Assembly (NCBI RefSeq): GCF_019774615.1
Contig: NZ_CP081497.1
Span: 1,302,001-1,366,000 of the forward strand
DNA length: 64,000 nt
Direction: 5' to 3'
From: Streptomyces sp. BHT-5-2
GTDB lineage: Bacteria > Actinomycetota > Actinomycetes > Streptomycetales > Streptomycetaceae
Shown here one piece after another: positions 51,017-58,805 of this stretch (its first letter is position 1; every line of letters begins with the position of its first letter). The notes under the pieces were generated by a model. That model was not told the origin of the DNA and ran no database searches. It was given only the letters and a program-made list of their open reading frames with translations. The position numbers were made by a program, and so were the translations under genes.

Positions 51017-51226
51017 TTAGAGCATCTGGTCCCGCCCTTTGGCCCACTGGTCGCCACCGCACACGGCTCCTGCACATCGACAGGCGGAACAGGTTGACTT
51101 AACGTCCCCTCGCAACCGGCCGCCCACCAGGGACTGAACTCCCCAACACTCCAGCTCCGCACCCTCCGCACCGCACTCCTGGCACACGGCGGAATACCTG
51201 ACGGATTCGAAAACTGCCTGCTCCAT
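51017..51226 (-). CDS. Small zinc-ribbon-like protein
   Basis: A 69-residue protein from ATG 51226 (MEQAVFESVRYSAVCQECGA). Cys residues occur as CQECG and CSACRC, about 30 residues apart, with ECWGV between, giving a likely two-knuckle zinc ribbon. It ends soon after at AKGRDQML. Its stop lies a few codons before the L7/L12-like pseudogene, in the same direction. It may be complete or the N-terminal part of a longer protein. Confidence 0.5.
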   Translation of the reverse strand: MEQAVFESVRYSAVCQECGAEGAELECWGVQSLVGGRLRGDVKSTCSACRCAGAVCGGDQWAKGRDQML

Positions 51227-51265
51227 ACCCGCCCCCAGCGCAGTTGAGGTCAAACGACGACAAGT

Positions 51266-51532
51266 TCAGGGCCGCACGCAGGAAGCCGAGTTGTCCTGGC
51301 ACCAGCCACCCAAGGGGTGACGCATCTCGTAGAAGCCCTGCACGAGACCGACGAGAACGGCGATGGACACCGCGAGGCACAGGGCGAGCACGGTCCACAG
51401 GGCAATCTTCCTGGCCTTGCGGCGATCGACGCCACGTGATCGCGGCTGTCGCCGGGGGCGGGGTGCTGCCCGCGGCTTGTCGGGATCGGGGAGCGGTGCT
51501 CCGGTGTGGCGGCCGACGTAGCGGGGGCTCAC
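51266..51532 (-). CDS. Small single-pass membrane protein in the WXG locus
   Basis: An 88-residue protein from ATG 51532, overlapping the stop of the upstream gene by 4 bases (ATGA). A basic, Pro/Arg-rich cytoplasmic N-terminus (PRAAPRPRRQPRSRGVDRRK) precedes one membrane helix (IALWTVLALCLAVSIAVLVG). A short outside tail with two Cys follows (GWCQDNSASCVRP). It would be co-translated with the large WXG protein and may anchor or assist it. Confidence 0.7.
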   Translation of the reverse strand: MSPRYVGRHTGAPLPDPDKPRAAPRPRRQPRSRGVDRRKARKIALWTVLALCLAVSIAVLVGLVQGFYEMRHPLGGWCQDNSASCVRP

Positions 51533-52653
51533 AGGGTGGCCTGCATCTGGCCGGAGCTGCCTTTGACATCGAAGTCGCGTGCCAGCCCGGTGGTGTTGAG
51601 GTGGGCGAGGTCGGCTTGCTCCAGCTCCATCTTGAACGGGCCTCCGAAGGCGGTCTGCGTGCGGCGATGCTCGCTGGGGATGCCCCAGTCGTACCGCTTT
51701 TGCACGTCGACGTGGTAAGTGACCTGGTCGCCGTGCTTCTCTCCCACGACGCGGTACTGGAAGTGGTTCAGGCCGTAGTACCAGTCCAGGCTCTTCTCAC
51801 CATCCTTGGGGTCCGGCGCGGTCGACTGCCATTCGGTGGTGAACGGGCCGTCGGGACGCTTGCTGACGTCGTTGGCCATGGTCTTGTCGAAGTCCCGCTG
51901 GAACTGGGGGATGTCCTGCATCAACTGCTGAGGCTCGACCTCCACGGGCTTGCCGCTGCCGTCCAGGTAGTGCTGGACCAAGCCGGCCGCGTTCTTCCAG
52001 CCGCGCGCATTCGCCATCGCTCCGACGTTGTTGAGCTGATTGCGGACCATGTGATCGTGCACCGTCGGTTCGTCGACGTTGTTTCTACGGTCCTCGGTCT
52101 CGAAGTTCTGCACCGTCCCGAAGATCACCTTCAGGCTCAAGGCGATCCACTCATCGTTCTCGGACGCAGTACCGAGCACCTGCTTGGCACGCTCCTCCAG
52201 CGAGGTGGCGATGCGCTTGCTCTCGTCGAGGATCTCTTGCGCATCCGGTGCATCGGGGTCGTACATCACCGCGTACTGGATACTGCCGTCGTCGTTGATC
52301 GTCATGCCATGGCCGAACGCTTCCTGCTGCAGCGCCCGCGCCTGATTCTGCAACCCCTCGAACCCTTTGACTCCTCCCGTGCCGGAGGCTCCGTCGGCCT
52401 CCTCGTCCAAGAACCGGCGCAGACTCTTGACCTCGGCATCGAGGGCCTCGATCCCGGTCTGGGCTCGGTCGCAATACTCCTGCGCCTTCCGACCGCCTTC
52501 ACCACTCCAGTGATCATCGTGAAGCTTGCGGACGACGTCGTCGTGGAAGGTCTCGCGGGCCTCTTTGATCTGCTTGTGGACGCGGCCCCACCGGTCGGCG
52601 AACGTCTCCAGGCCGTTGACGTCCAGTTCCAGAAGCTGCGTGAAAGTAACCAT
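51529..52653 (-). CDS. WXG-domain protein, type VII secretion-like
   Basis: A 374-residue protein from ATG 52653 (MVTFTQLLELDVNGLETFAD). The N-terminal 100 residues form helices with the W-x-G turn in HDDHWSGEGGRKAQEYCDRA. A long charged helical middle follows, then a beta-rich C-terminal region (LDWYYGLNHFQYRVVGEKHG, DQVTYHVDVQKRYDWG). This fits the large putative ESX substrates of Streptomyces. The small WXG100-like gene lies 14 bases upstream. The C-terminal domain is not recognised. Confidence 0.75.
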   Translation of the reverse strand: MVTFTQLLELDVNGLETFADRWGRVHKQIKEARETFHDDVVRKLHDDHWSGEGGRKAQEYCDRAQTGIEALDAEVKSLRRFLDEEADGASGTGGVKGFEGLQNQARALQQEAFGHGMTINDDGSIQYAVMYDPDAPDAQEILDESKRIATSLEERAKQVLGTASENDEWIALSLKVIFGTVQNFETEDRRNNVDEPTVHDHMVRNQLNNVGAMANARGWKNAAGLVQHYLDGSGKPVEVEPQQLMQDIPQFQRDFDKTMANDVSKRPDGPFTTEWQSTAPDPKDGEKSLDWYYGLNHFQYRVVGEKHGDQVTYHVDVQKRYDWGIPSEHRRTQTAFGGPFKMELEQADLAHLNTTGLARDFDVKGSSGQMQATL

Positions 52654-52667
52654 GCGTCGTATGCCGT

Positions 52668-52949
52668 TCAGCGGTAGAGGTTGCGAAACGTGGAATCCAG
52701 CGCGGCCTCGTTCTCGACGTAGGCGTCCGCGCTGCGCCGGAAGCTGTCGGCGGCGTAGTCCAAACGACCCGTGACTTCCCTCACGAGCGCCTCCCAGCGT
52801 TCCTGCATCTCGTCGATGCTCGCGACGAACGACCAACCAGGAGCAGCCTTCCGCAGATCCCCATTGGCGTCATCGGCCAGGCCCCTGGATCCAGCACCAC
52901 CTTCCGAACGCCTCCCTGATCTCCTCCCACGATCCAGGATCGCCGACAT
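52668..52949 (-). CDS. WXG100-like protein with abnormal N-terminus
   Basis: The last about 65 residues (GDLRKAAPGWSFVASIDEMQ, ERWEALVREVTGRLDYAADS, FRRSADAYVENEAALDSTF) are a clear WXG100-type helical hairpin C-terminal half. The N-terminal part before GDLRK (MSAILDRGRRSGRRSEGG) is Arg-rich, unlike the family, and overlaps the end of the upstream frame. A deletion probably fused two genes here, removing the true start. The start given (ATG 52949) is the nearest available and may not be used. Confidence 0.45.
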   Translation of the reverse strand: MSAILDRGRRSGRRSEGGAGSRGLADDANGDLRKAAPGWSFVASIDEMQERWEALVREVTGRLDYAADSFRRSADAYVENEAALDSTFRNLYR

Positions 52950-53220
52950 CGGGCCAAGCCCGTGGGTTCCTCCGCACGGTCTCAATGAGGGGCATCACCT
53001 CAGTGCGCGCTTGGTCGTTCGGTAGCTCGGCCATGACCTCGGCCGCAAGTCCCTCCACGACAACCCCGTACCGCAGCTCTGCTCCCTTGGTCGGCTGGAC
53101 AGCACCGTAGAGAGCTGCCACCGACTGCGGCGAAACCTGTGGATGTCCAGGGACGGTGGCGATCTGTCCCGCTCCCAACTTGTACAGCCCTGTGAACAGC
53201 TCATCGCTGAAGCCGGTGTT
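52870..53220 (-). pseudogene. 5-prime-truncated gene of the WXG locus
   Basis: The frame is coding-like: FSDELFTGLYKLGAGQIATV, SPQSVAALYGAVQPTKGAEL, VEGLAAEVMAELPNDQARTE and on to a stop. It loses meaning at about 53220, exactly where plus-strand IS110 sequence begins. The 5-prime end has therefore been replaced by the IS fragment. The family is not recognised; it lies directly upstream of the WXG genes. Confidence 0.55.
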
Positions 53221-53221
53221 G

Positions 53222-53518
53222 TTCCCGTCACCCGCGCCTCGGGCAAGTCCCGCACGGTCGCCTTCCGCTTCGCGACCAACCGCAGAGCCCGCCTCGCGCT
53301 GACCGTCTTCGCCGACAACAGCCGGCACGGCAGCGACTGGGCCGCCAAGATCTACAACGACGCCTAAGAAGCGACACCCCCATGCCGTCCGCATCCTGGC
53401 GCGGGCCTGGCTGCGGGTGATGTGGGCCTGCCGGCGCGACGACGTCTGCTACGACCCCGTCATCCACCAGGCCAACAACAAGATCAACACGACCGCCGAG
53501 GAGCCTCTGGCGGCATAG
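53222..53518 (+). pseudogene. IS110-family transposase C-terminal fragment
   Basis: The plus strand reads VPVTRASGKSRTVAFRFATN then RRARLALTVFADNSRHGSDW, stops, and resumes after one base as KKRHPHAVRILARAWLRVMW and ACRRDDVCYDPVIHQANNKI, ending TAG at 53516. This is the transposase_20 C-terminal region of IS110/IS116 proteins, with a frameshift in the middle and no N-terminal part. Confidence 0.75.
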
Positions 53519-53610
53519 AGGTTGACTCAGGAAACTCATCCGTCACCCCAGGACGGATTCCGGTAGGAGCGGGCGGTACGTAGACCATGACGTGTTTGGT
53601 TTCGCTGATG

Positions 53611-53648
53611 CCCGGCAGAAGGCGGCAGAGGTGCCGCCTTCTGCCGGG
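53611..53648 (-). terminator. Strong terminator of the endonuclease VII-like gene
   Basis: A perfect 17-bp stem cccggcagaaggcggca/tgccgccttctgccggg with a 4-base loop lies 67 bases beyond the minus-strand stop at 53716. Confidence 0.85.
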
Positions 53649-53715
53649 CTCCCGGTCCACGGGCGGACTCGGGAGGGAAAGCTGAGGAAGAGGGGCGATG
53701 AGGAGGCACGGGCCG

Positions 53716-54915
53716 TCAATCGGAGTCCTGGCCGGGGGCGTCGTCACCGGCTTCCAGGGCTTTGTCGACGAACTCCTCTACCAGCTGCCTGACCTGAGCG
53801 GCCGGCACGGCCTGTTCCCACTGGGGTGCAGACGCGCACTGCCAGCAGTGCATCCGGAAACGGATCGATCCGTCTTCCTCCACCGTCCCCCACGCGGAGT
53901 GGGGCGGCTGCGCACACGGGCCGTGAGGGTCGAGCACGAACGTCTGCAGCACGATGTCGGACTGATGGCGCGGCGGCACGGTCCTGTCGCGGCGGCAGCC
54001 GTCGCACAGCAGGAGATGGCGGACCGCGCCCGGCCGGTGGATGAACCTGTGACCGCCGCCCTCGTAGGTGTTGCAGCTGGCACACACCGGCCCGCGCACG
54101 AATCCGTGTGTGTGGCAGTGGTCCCAGTACACGGCCTGCCGCGGGCTGGGGCACAAGCGGCACAAGAATGCCTCAGGCTGCGAGTTCTTCGGCAGTGACG
54201 CATACAGCCTGCCGCGCAGATGGTCCTTGTAGGGGCGGGCGACGGAGGCGGCGCATGCGGGGCACAGGGTGGTGTAGCCGCTGTTGCTGGACGTGCGCCA
54301 CTTCCAGACGTCTCCGGCCTTGTTGCAGCGGCTGCATCGGGCAGCCTGTTCGACGCATTCGGCGGCGATCCGGTCCGCCCGGTCGAGGAGAGCGGCGTAG
54401 GCACGCGGGACCATCCAGGCGGTGCCGGACCACGTCAGCAGCGGTAGGGGGCTGGTGCACGCGATGGGCCACTGGCCGTAGCGTTCCTTGACCTGCTCGA
54501 AGGTCGCTCCGCACCCCAGTCCATGGTGGTTCGGCCGGGTAAGGCTGCACGGCCGCTGCCCTTCACAGCGGCACCCGTTGGTGCTCTGGTCCTGGTAGGA
54601 GGTGTCGGCGAACCAGCGGCGGATCTGCGGGCGCCACGTCGGGCCGTGTTCGGCGGACGAGAGGCAGGCGTCGACCAGGTCGTCCGGATCGAACGGGAGA
54701 GAAGCGAGCCGTTTGCCGGCCTTGCGGATGTCCCGGTCGTCCAGCCGCCACCGGCCCTTGTACTTGTAGCCGCGGACTGCGGTGTCTCCGATGAGGACGT
54801 GGTTGCTGAACTGAAAGGTGTAGCGGGACAGCGAGGCGGGCGCCGCGGGGACGGGGCAGCCCTCGGTGAGTTCCGCCAGCAGCCGGTTGGCGTACTCCGG
54901 ACTGATCGGTGCCAT
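53716..54915 (-). CDS. Endonuclease VII-type HNH nuclease
   Basis: A 399-residue protein from ATG 54915, with AAGGAGAG 7 bases upstream. Three Cys-rich regions are seen: NGCRCEGQRPCSLTRPNHHG, ARCSRCNKAGDVWKW...CPACAASVARP, and the nuclease core CRLCPSPRQAVYWDHCHTHG then FVRGPVCASCNTYEGG. The last is the His-Me finger with the DHxH...RGxxCxxCN pattern of phage T4 endonuclease VII. A further Cys pair (LLCDGCRRD; HCWQCA) may bind zinc. Phage endonuclease VII resolves branched DNA; actinobacterial homologues are mostly uncharacterised. It fits a mobile-element setting. Confidence 0.82.
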   Translation of the reverse strand: MAPISPEYANRLLAELTEGCPVPAAPASLSRYTFQFSNHVLIGDTAVRGYKYKGRWRLDDRDIRKAGKRLASLPFDPDDLVDACLSSAEHGPTWRPQIRRWFADTSYQDQSTNGCRCEGQRPCSLTRPNHHGLGCGATFEQVKERYGQWPIACTSPLPLLTWSGTAWMVPRAYAALLDRADRIAAECVEQAARCSRCNKAGDVWKWRTSSNSGYTTLCPACAASVARPYKDHLRGRLYASLPKNSQPEAFLCRLCPSPRQAVYWDHCHTHGFVRGPVCASCNTYEGGGHRFIHRPGAVRHLLLCDGCRRDRTVPPRHQSDIVLQTFVLDPHGPCAQPPHSAWGTVEEDGSIRFRMHCWQCASAPQWEQAVPAAQVRQLVEEFVDKALEAGDDAPGQDSD

Positions 54916-55215
54916 GGTGTGTCTCTCCTTTGTACGGGGGAAGGCGCGGAGTGTAGTGGGGGAGGTCCGCAGCCGCTGACGGGATGCGGCCCGGTCGGGA
55001 GGGCCGCGGGCGGAGGAGACTGTGACGGGGCTGGGAGACGTCACAGGCACGGGGCCGGCTCGGGTCGTGGTGGGGGTACAGGTTCCCAGCCGCCGGTCAG
55101 AAAGGCTGCTCTGGCCTCTTCGCACACGGTGCGGGGACGGCCGTCGGTGAGGAAGCTCGCGCGGTCGCCGTACTCGATGGGCCGAGCTGCTGTCCGGTGC
55201 ACCGTCCACAAGCCG
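54916..55215. other. Short intergenic region
   Basis: Promoter region of the endonuclease VII-like gene. No gene is supported. Confidence 0.5.
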
Positions 55216-55998
55216 TCACTTGTGGTGCAGGCCGCAGGCGGTGAGGCGGTACAGCCACCGATCGAGAGGATCGGCCTGTACGGCTGCCCTGGGCTTGGCG
55301 CGGGTGTAGGCGATCAGCCAGTCCGCGAGCCACGGCCTGGCAGCCTGGCGGCTGATTTCCCGGAGCAGCAATTCCGTTGCGGCGAAGGTCCCTTCGGCCG
55401 CGGCCGTCCCGCGCAGCCGCTGCTGCCAGCACGCGGCGCCGAGCAGCCGGGCCACGGCGATGGTCTCCGGATAGGACACCAGCGCATGCGGCACCACCGC
55501 CGTCGGCCTGCACCCCGTGACCGCGGCCAGTCGACGTACACGGTCCTGCCAGACTGTCTCGGATCTCCATCCCTGTACCTGCCACGACCACACCACCGCC
55601 GCGGCGAGCGCCACCACGTCTGCGGCATCCGGACGGGCCCACACGAGAGCGGCGTGGCGGCGGTGAGCGGTGAGGACCTCGGGCAGGGTCTCCAGCGGAA
55701 TGCTCGCCGGCCTCCTGGGATGCGTGAGGAGCCAGCGCCGGTGACGCTGGCAGACGTGCCCGGCCGTTCCCGGGTACACCAGCACCGGCACTCCGGGCCG
55801 CCAGGCCCGCCCGGTACACGAAGGGCAGGCCCCCACTACCCATGCTGTCGGGGCCACAGGCCCCGCCGCGGACGAAGCGCGCCTCAACCTCCTGTATCGC
55901 GCACCTGACGCTGTCTCTCCGGCCCGGGCGATGAATGAACCCGGGCCCGACCGCGCGGTCCAGGACGTTCCTGCATTCTTTGACGCGCCTTCAGGCAC
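55216..55998 (-). CDS. TniQ-like zinc-finger protein
   Basis: A 260-residue protein from ATG 55998. The N-terminal half has VGACPSCTGRAWRPGVPVLV then YPGTAGHVCQRHRRWLL, a CxxC...CxxH arrangement in the style of TniQ proteins (CPxC...CxxHxxxL), which act in target selection for Tn5053/Tn7-like transposons. The rest is helical and Trp-rich (AAAVVWSWQVQGWRSETVWQ), ending in a basic tail. It is divergent from the MerR/Xis-like gene at 56052. Assignment to TniQ is by motif only, and a related DNA-binding role is possible. Confidence 0.45.
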   Translation of the reverse strand: MPEGASKNAGTSWTARSGPGSFIARAGETASGARYRRLRRASSAAGPVAPTAWVVGACPSCTGRAWRPGVPVLVYPGTAGHVCQRHRRWLLTHPRRPASIPLETLPEVLTAHRRHAALVWARPDAADVVALAAAVVWSWQVQGWRSETVWQDRVRRLAAVTGCRPTAVVPHALVSYPETIAVARLLGAACWQQRLRGTAAAEGTFAATELLLREISRQAARPWLADWLIAYTRAKPRAAVQADPLDRWLYRLTACGLHHK

Positions 55999-56018
55999 CC
56001 CCTAAAATTGATGCCTGA

Positions 56019-56030
56019 TCTGATATCAGA
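56019..56030. promoter_or_regulatory. Palindrome tctgatatcaga between divergent genes
   Basis: A perfect 12-bp palindrome lies in the 53-base gap between the TniQ-like gene and the MerR/Xis-like gene, 22 bases before the latter's ATG. It is a good operator candidate for the HTH protein encoded next door. Confidence 0.6.
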
Positions 56031-56051
56031 GTTCGCATGTAGGTGGTGAAA

Positions 56052-56651
56052 ATGCTCCTGACAACCGGGCAGGCAGCGGAAGAGCTCGGGTGTGCCGTCA
56101 CCACTTTCCGGCGCCTCGTACACGCCGGACTACTCCCGGGGCTCTCCCGCCGGGGGGTACGCGTCATGGTTCCCCTTCGCACCGTTCAAGCCCTAAGCGT
56201 GCGTCGGGAAGCGTCACTGACCCAGCTGGACACCAAAGAGATCGCCGTCCTGCGGGTCGACTCCGCCCAGTGGACGGACGAGCCGAACCGCGACTGGATC
56301 GGCTTCTCCGCCTCTCTTACCCCCGATGACATCCTTAAGGCGCTGCGCGGCTGGTGGCGCTGCGACGCAGCCAGCGTCGCCGCCGGGGGAGTGTTGCCCG
56401 TGACGCTTTCAGGGTTCGTGGTGGCCATTTTGACCAACATCGGGACCTGGGAGAGAAACGAGCACGGCCGCCACTCCTTCCCCGCCGCCGAACTGGCTGG
56501 CTACGTCACCGACCTCGCCCAGCCAGCCATAGAACTGACGACACGAAAGCCAGCAGACCGCGCCCTCGCCCAGCAACTGCTCGGCACCCGTCTCATCTCG
56601 CACTCGGGCGGCGCCATCGCATACGTCACCACCAACACCACCACCGGCTGA
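56052..56651 (+). CDS. MerR/excisionase-like HTH protein
   Basis: A 199-residue protein. ATG 56052 (MLLTTGQAAEELGCAVTTFR) was chosen with AGGTGG upstream; GTG 56043 would add three residues. The N-terminal 55 residues are a MerR/Xis-type winged HTH: RRLVHAGLLPGLSRRGVRVM then VPLRTVQAL. The C-terminal 140 residues are of unknown fold, with a hydrophobic stretch (VLPVTLSGFVVAILTNIG). It is followed after 24 bases, with its own ribosome binding site AAAGGGA, by the polymerase-like gene, so it probably regulates this operon through the palindrome at 56019-56030. Confidence 0.7.
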   Translation: MLLTTGQAAEELGCAVTTFRRLVHAGLLPGLSRRGVRVMVPLRTVQALSVRREASLTQLDTKEIAVLRVDSAQWTDEPNRDWIGFSASLTPDDILKALRGWWRCDAASVAAGGVLPVTLSGFVVAILTNIGTWERNEHGRHSFPAAELAGYVTDLAQPAIELTTRKPADRALAQQLLGTRLISHSGGAIAYVTTNTTTG

Positions 56652-56675
56652 CCCGGCAGCCGGAAAGGGACCGTG

Positions 56676-58805
56676 ATGGACAGCAGGACCTACACCGCCG
56701 CTCTCGCCGAACTGCGCGCCCTGCGTGATGAGATCAGGAAGAAGCAGGCCGAGGTCGCCAAGCTCGAAGCGCAGCGTGCGCGTAGCATCTCCGCCCTGGC
56801 CGGTTACGAGAAGGCCAAAGCGGACCGTATCGCACCGGCGGCCGGTCTGAGTCTGGCCGAAGTCGTCGCGATCGCCCCGATCCTGGCCCCCGAGAGCCTC
56901 ACCACCCCCGCTCCGCCACCCCCAACAGCCCCCGCTCCCCGCCCCGAGGCCGACCAGGCGGCACCCGCTGCCCCTCAGCCGCCGCCGGCTGCCCCCGCCC
57001 CGGACATGACCGCCAAGACCAGCAAGCCCCACACATCCACTGCGCCCATCGGCGAGCCACAGCCACCTGCCACACCCCAGCCCGCGCACCACAATGCGAC
57101 GCCCGAGGCCCCGAGGGTGTTGCCGTCCCTGCCCGAAGGGCCAGAAGGCGACCGCTGGGTCGGGCACACCGTCAACCTGGCTTCCACCCGCCCGAACTTC
57201 ACCCAGCAGGCCCGCTCCACCGCCTTCCTCGACACCACCACCGGCATGCTGGTCCACCGCGACCAGACCCACCACCTCGACCTCGGCAGCCGATCGGCCG
57301 CCGACATCCTGCAGGCCGTCTTCCACACCCTCCCCGACGGCGTGGAACGCCTCTACATCACCGCAGGCGACCCCTGGCACCGCGACGCCGACCGCTACCC
57401 CTTCCTGCGAGATGCCGTCGCGGCCTGGCTGAATGCTCCCGTCCCCGGATGGCGCACCGACACCGGCCGCGGCCGCGACCGGATGGCGGGCCACTTCGTC
57501 CACGCCCGCAACCCCGTCGCCCGCTACCAACGTGAAGATGGCCAGCAGCACGTCGAGATCCGCTCGGTGGGGGAGTGGTTCGACCCCGAGGGAGCCGACC
57601 CCACCGTCATCCGCGACGCCTTCGTCCTGCTGTGGAAGGCCCTGCGTACCCACTGGTCCGACGCCGTCATCATGGGCTCCCCCTCCCAGACCGGCCGCGA
57701 CCTGTGGACCCGCACCATCCCCGCCCGCGGACAGTTCGCCGACGGCTACCCCGTCCTGTCCGAAGAACTCCGCGGCCTCCTCCACGCCACCGCAGGCCAA
57801 GGCCGCACCGAACTGCTCACCCCGCCCTCGGTTCCCGAGCAGCTGCCGGCCCTGGTCGAATACGACCGCACCTTCGCCTACGCCAAGCACACCTGGAAAT
57901 CCCCCGTCGGCACCCCCCGCCGCATCACCGCCACCACCTTCGCCTCCTGGAGCCAGAAGGAACAGACCAAGGCCCTCTTCGGCTGCGGCCACTGGCAGAT
58001 CCGCGTCACTGTCCCCGACACCTGGAATCACGTCGGCCTCCTGCCTGCCCCCGCCCCCGGCGAACGCGCCTGGCACTACCCGGCCACCCCCGGCACCACC
58101 TTCACCACCTGGGCCGGCGGACCTGAGGTCTACACCGCCCTCACCAACCCCCTTGGTCCCTGGAAGATCGAGATCCTCGACGGCCTGCTGTGGCAGGACG
58201 GCAAACCCCTCGACGACTGGTCCAAGAAACTCAAAGACGCCTGGGCCACCCTCACCGCCCAAGCCAGCCTCCACGGCGACCCCACCCAACGCCAGGCCGC
58301 CCACCTCGCCTCCCGCGCCGTACGCGCCCTTCTCCTCTACGGCATCGGCTCCTTCGCCCAACGCCCCCGCACCGTCACCGGCACCACCCCCCGCACCGCC
58401 GAACGCGACGTCCCCGCCGACGCCGAAATCATCGGCTTCGACGACGAGGCCATCACCTGGCAACGCGCCACCGGCTTCGCCCGCGACCCCAACGCCCACC
58501 CCGAATGGGCCGCCGGCATCTGGTCCGGCGCCCGCGCAGCCCTGCTGTCCATGCGCATGCGCGAGGACGACACCTACGTCGGCGCCCTCCACACCCCACC
58601 CGGCACCGTCGTCGCCTTCCGTACCGACGCCGTCTACCTCACCGCACCCCAGAACTGGCCCTACCACGGCCAGCCCGGCGAATACCTCCACAAAGGCCAC
58701 CTGACCGGCCCCATCCCCGCACCCACCACCGAAGACGAACTCCTCGCCTTGCGCGATGCCGGACGCGCAGCCCTCCACCCCAGCCCACGCGGCGGTGACG
58801 CCTGA
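56676..58805 (+). CDS. Polymerase-like protein, candidate telomere-associated protein (Tap/Tac-like)
   Basis: A 709-residue protein from ATG 56676. A coiled coil (about 14-34, RALRDEIRKKQAEVAKLEAQ) and a Pro/Ala-rich linker (75-145) precede a large C-terminal region. That region has three blocks in the order of the polymerase-like core of Streptomyces Tap: VEYDRTFAYAKHTW (near 397; cf. GIDVNTAFLAAANRL), RAVRALLLYGIGSF (near 548; cf. KATVKGGIGKL), and AFRTDAVYLTAP (near 650; cf. LSDCVVYPSP). A WKIEILDGLLWQDGKPLDDW element lies between the first two. Tap lacks this N-terminus and has an HTH there. The gene is coupled by TGATG to a small HTH protein, as tap is to tpg. The comparison is from memory; an unrelated plasmid protein is possible. 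Confidence 0.5.
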   Translation: MDSRTYTAALAELRALRDEIRKKQAEVAKLEAQRARSISALAGYEKAKADRIAPAAGLSLAEVVAIAPILAPESLTTPAPPPPTAPAPRPEADQAAPAAPQPPPAAPAPDMTAKTSKPHTSTAPIGEPQPPATPQPAHHNATPEAPRVLPSLPEGPEGDRWVGHTVNLASTRPNFTQQARSTAFLDTTTGMLVHRDQTHHLDLGSRSAADILQAVFHTLPDGVERLYITAGDPWHRDADRYPFLRDAVAAWLNAPVPGWRTDTGRGRDRMAGHFVHARNPVARYQREDGQQHVEIRSVGEWFDPEGADPTVIRDAFVLLWKALRTHWSDAVIMGSPSQTGRDLWTRTIPARGQFADGYPVLSEELRGLLHATAGQGRTELLTPPSVPEQLPALVEYDRTFAYAKHTWKSPVGTPRRITATTFASWSQKEQTKALFGCGHWQIRVTVPDTWNHVGLLPAPAPGERAWHYPATPGTTFTTWAGGPEVYTALTNPLGPWKIEILDGLLWQDGKPLDDWSKKLKDAWATLTAQASLHGDPTQRQAAHLASRAVRALLLYGIGSFAQRPRTVTGTTPRTAERDVPADAEIIGFDDEAITWQRATGFARDPNAHPEWAAGIWSGARAALLSMRMREDDTYVGALHTPPGTVVAFRTDAVYLTAPQNWPYHGQPGEYLHKGHLTGPIPAPTTEDELLALRDAGRAALHPSPRGGDA

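Noticed and set aside
56409..58778. 789-codon minus-strand open frame opposite the polymerase-like gene
   Set aside because: It is the Gly-rich antisense shadow of a strongly biased coding strand; the plus-strand frame has polymerase-like blocks, a ribosome binding site and coupling to the next gene.
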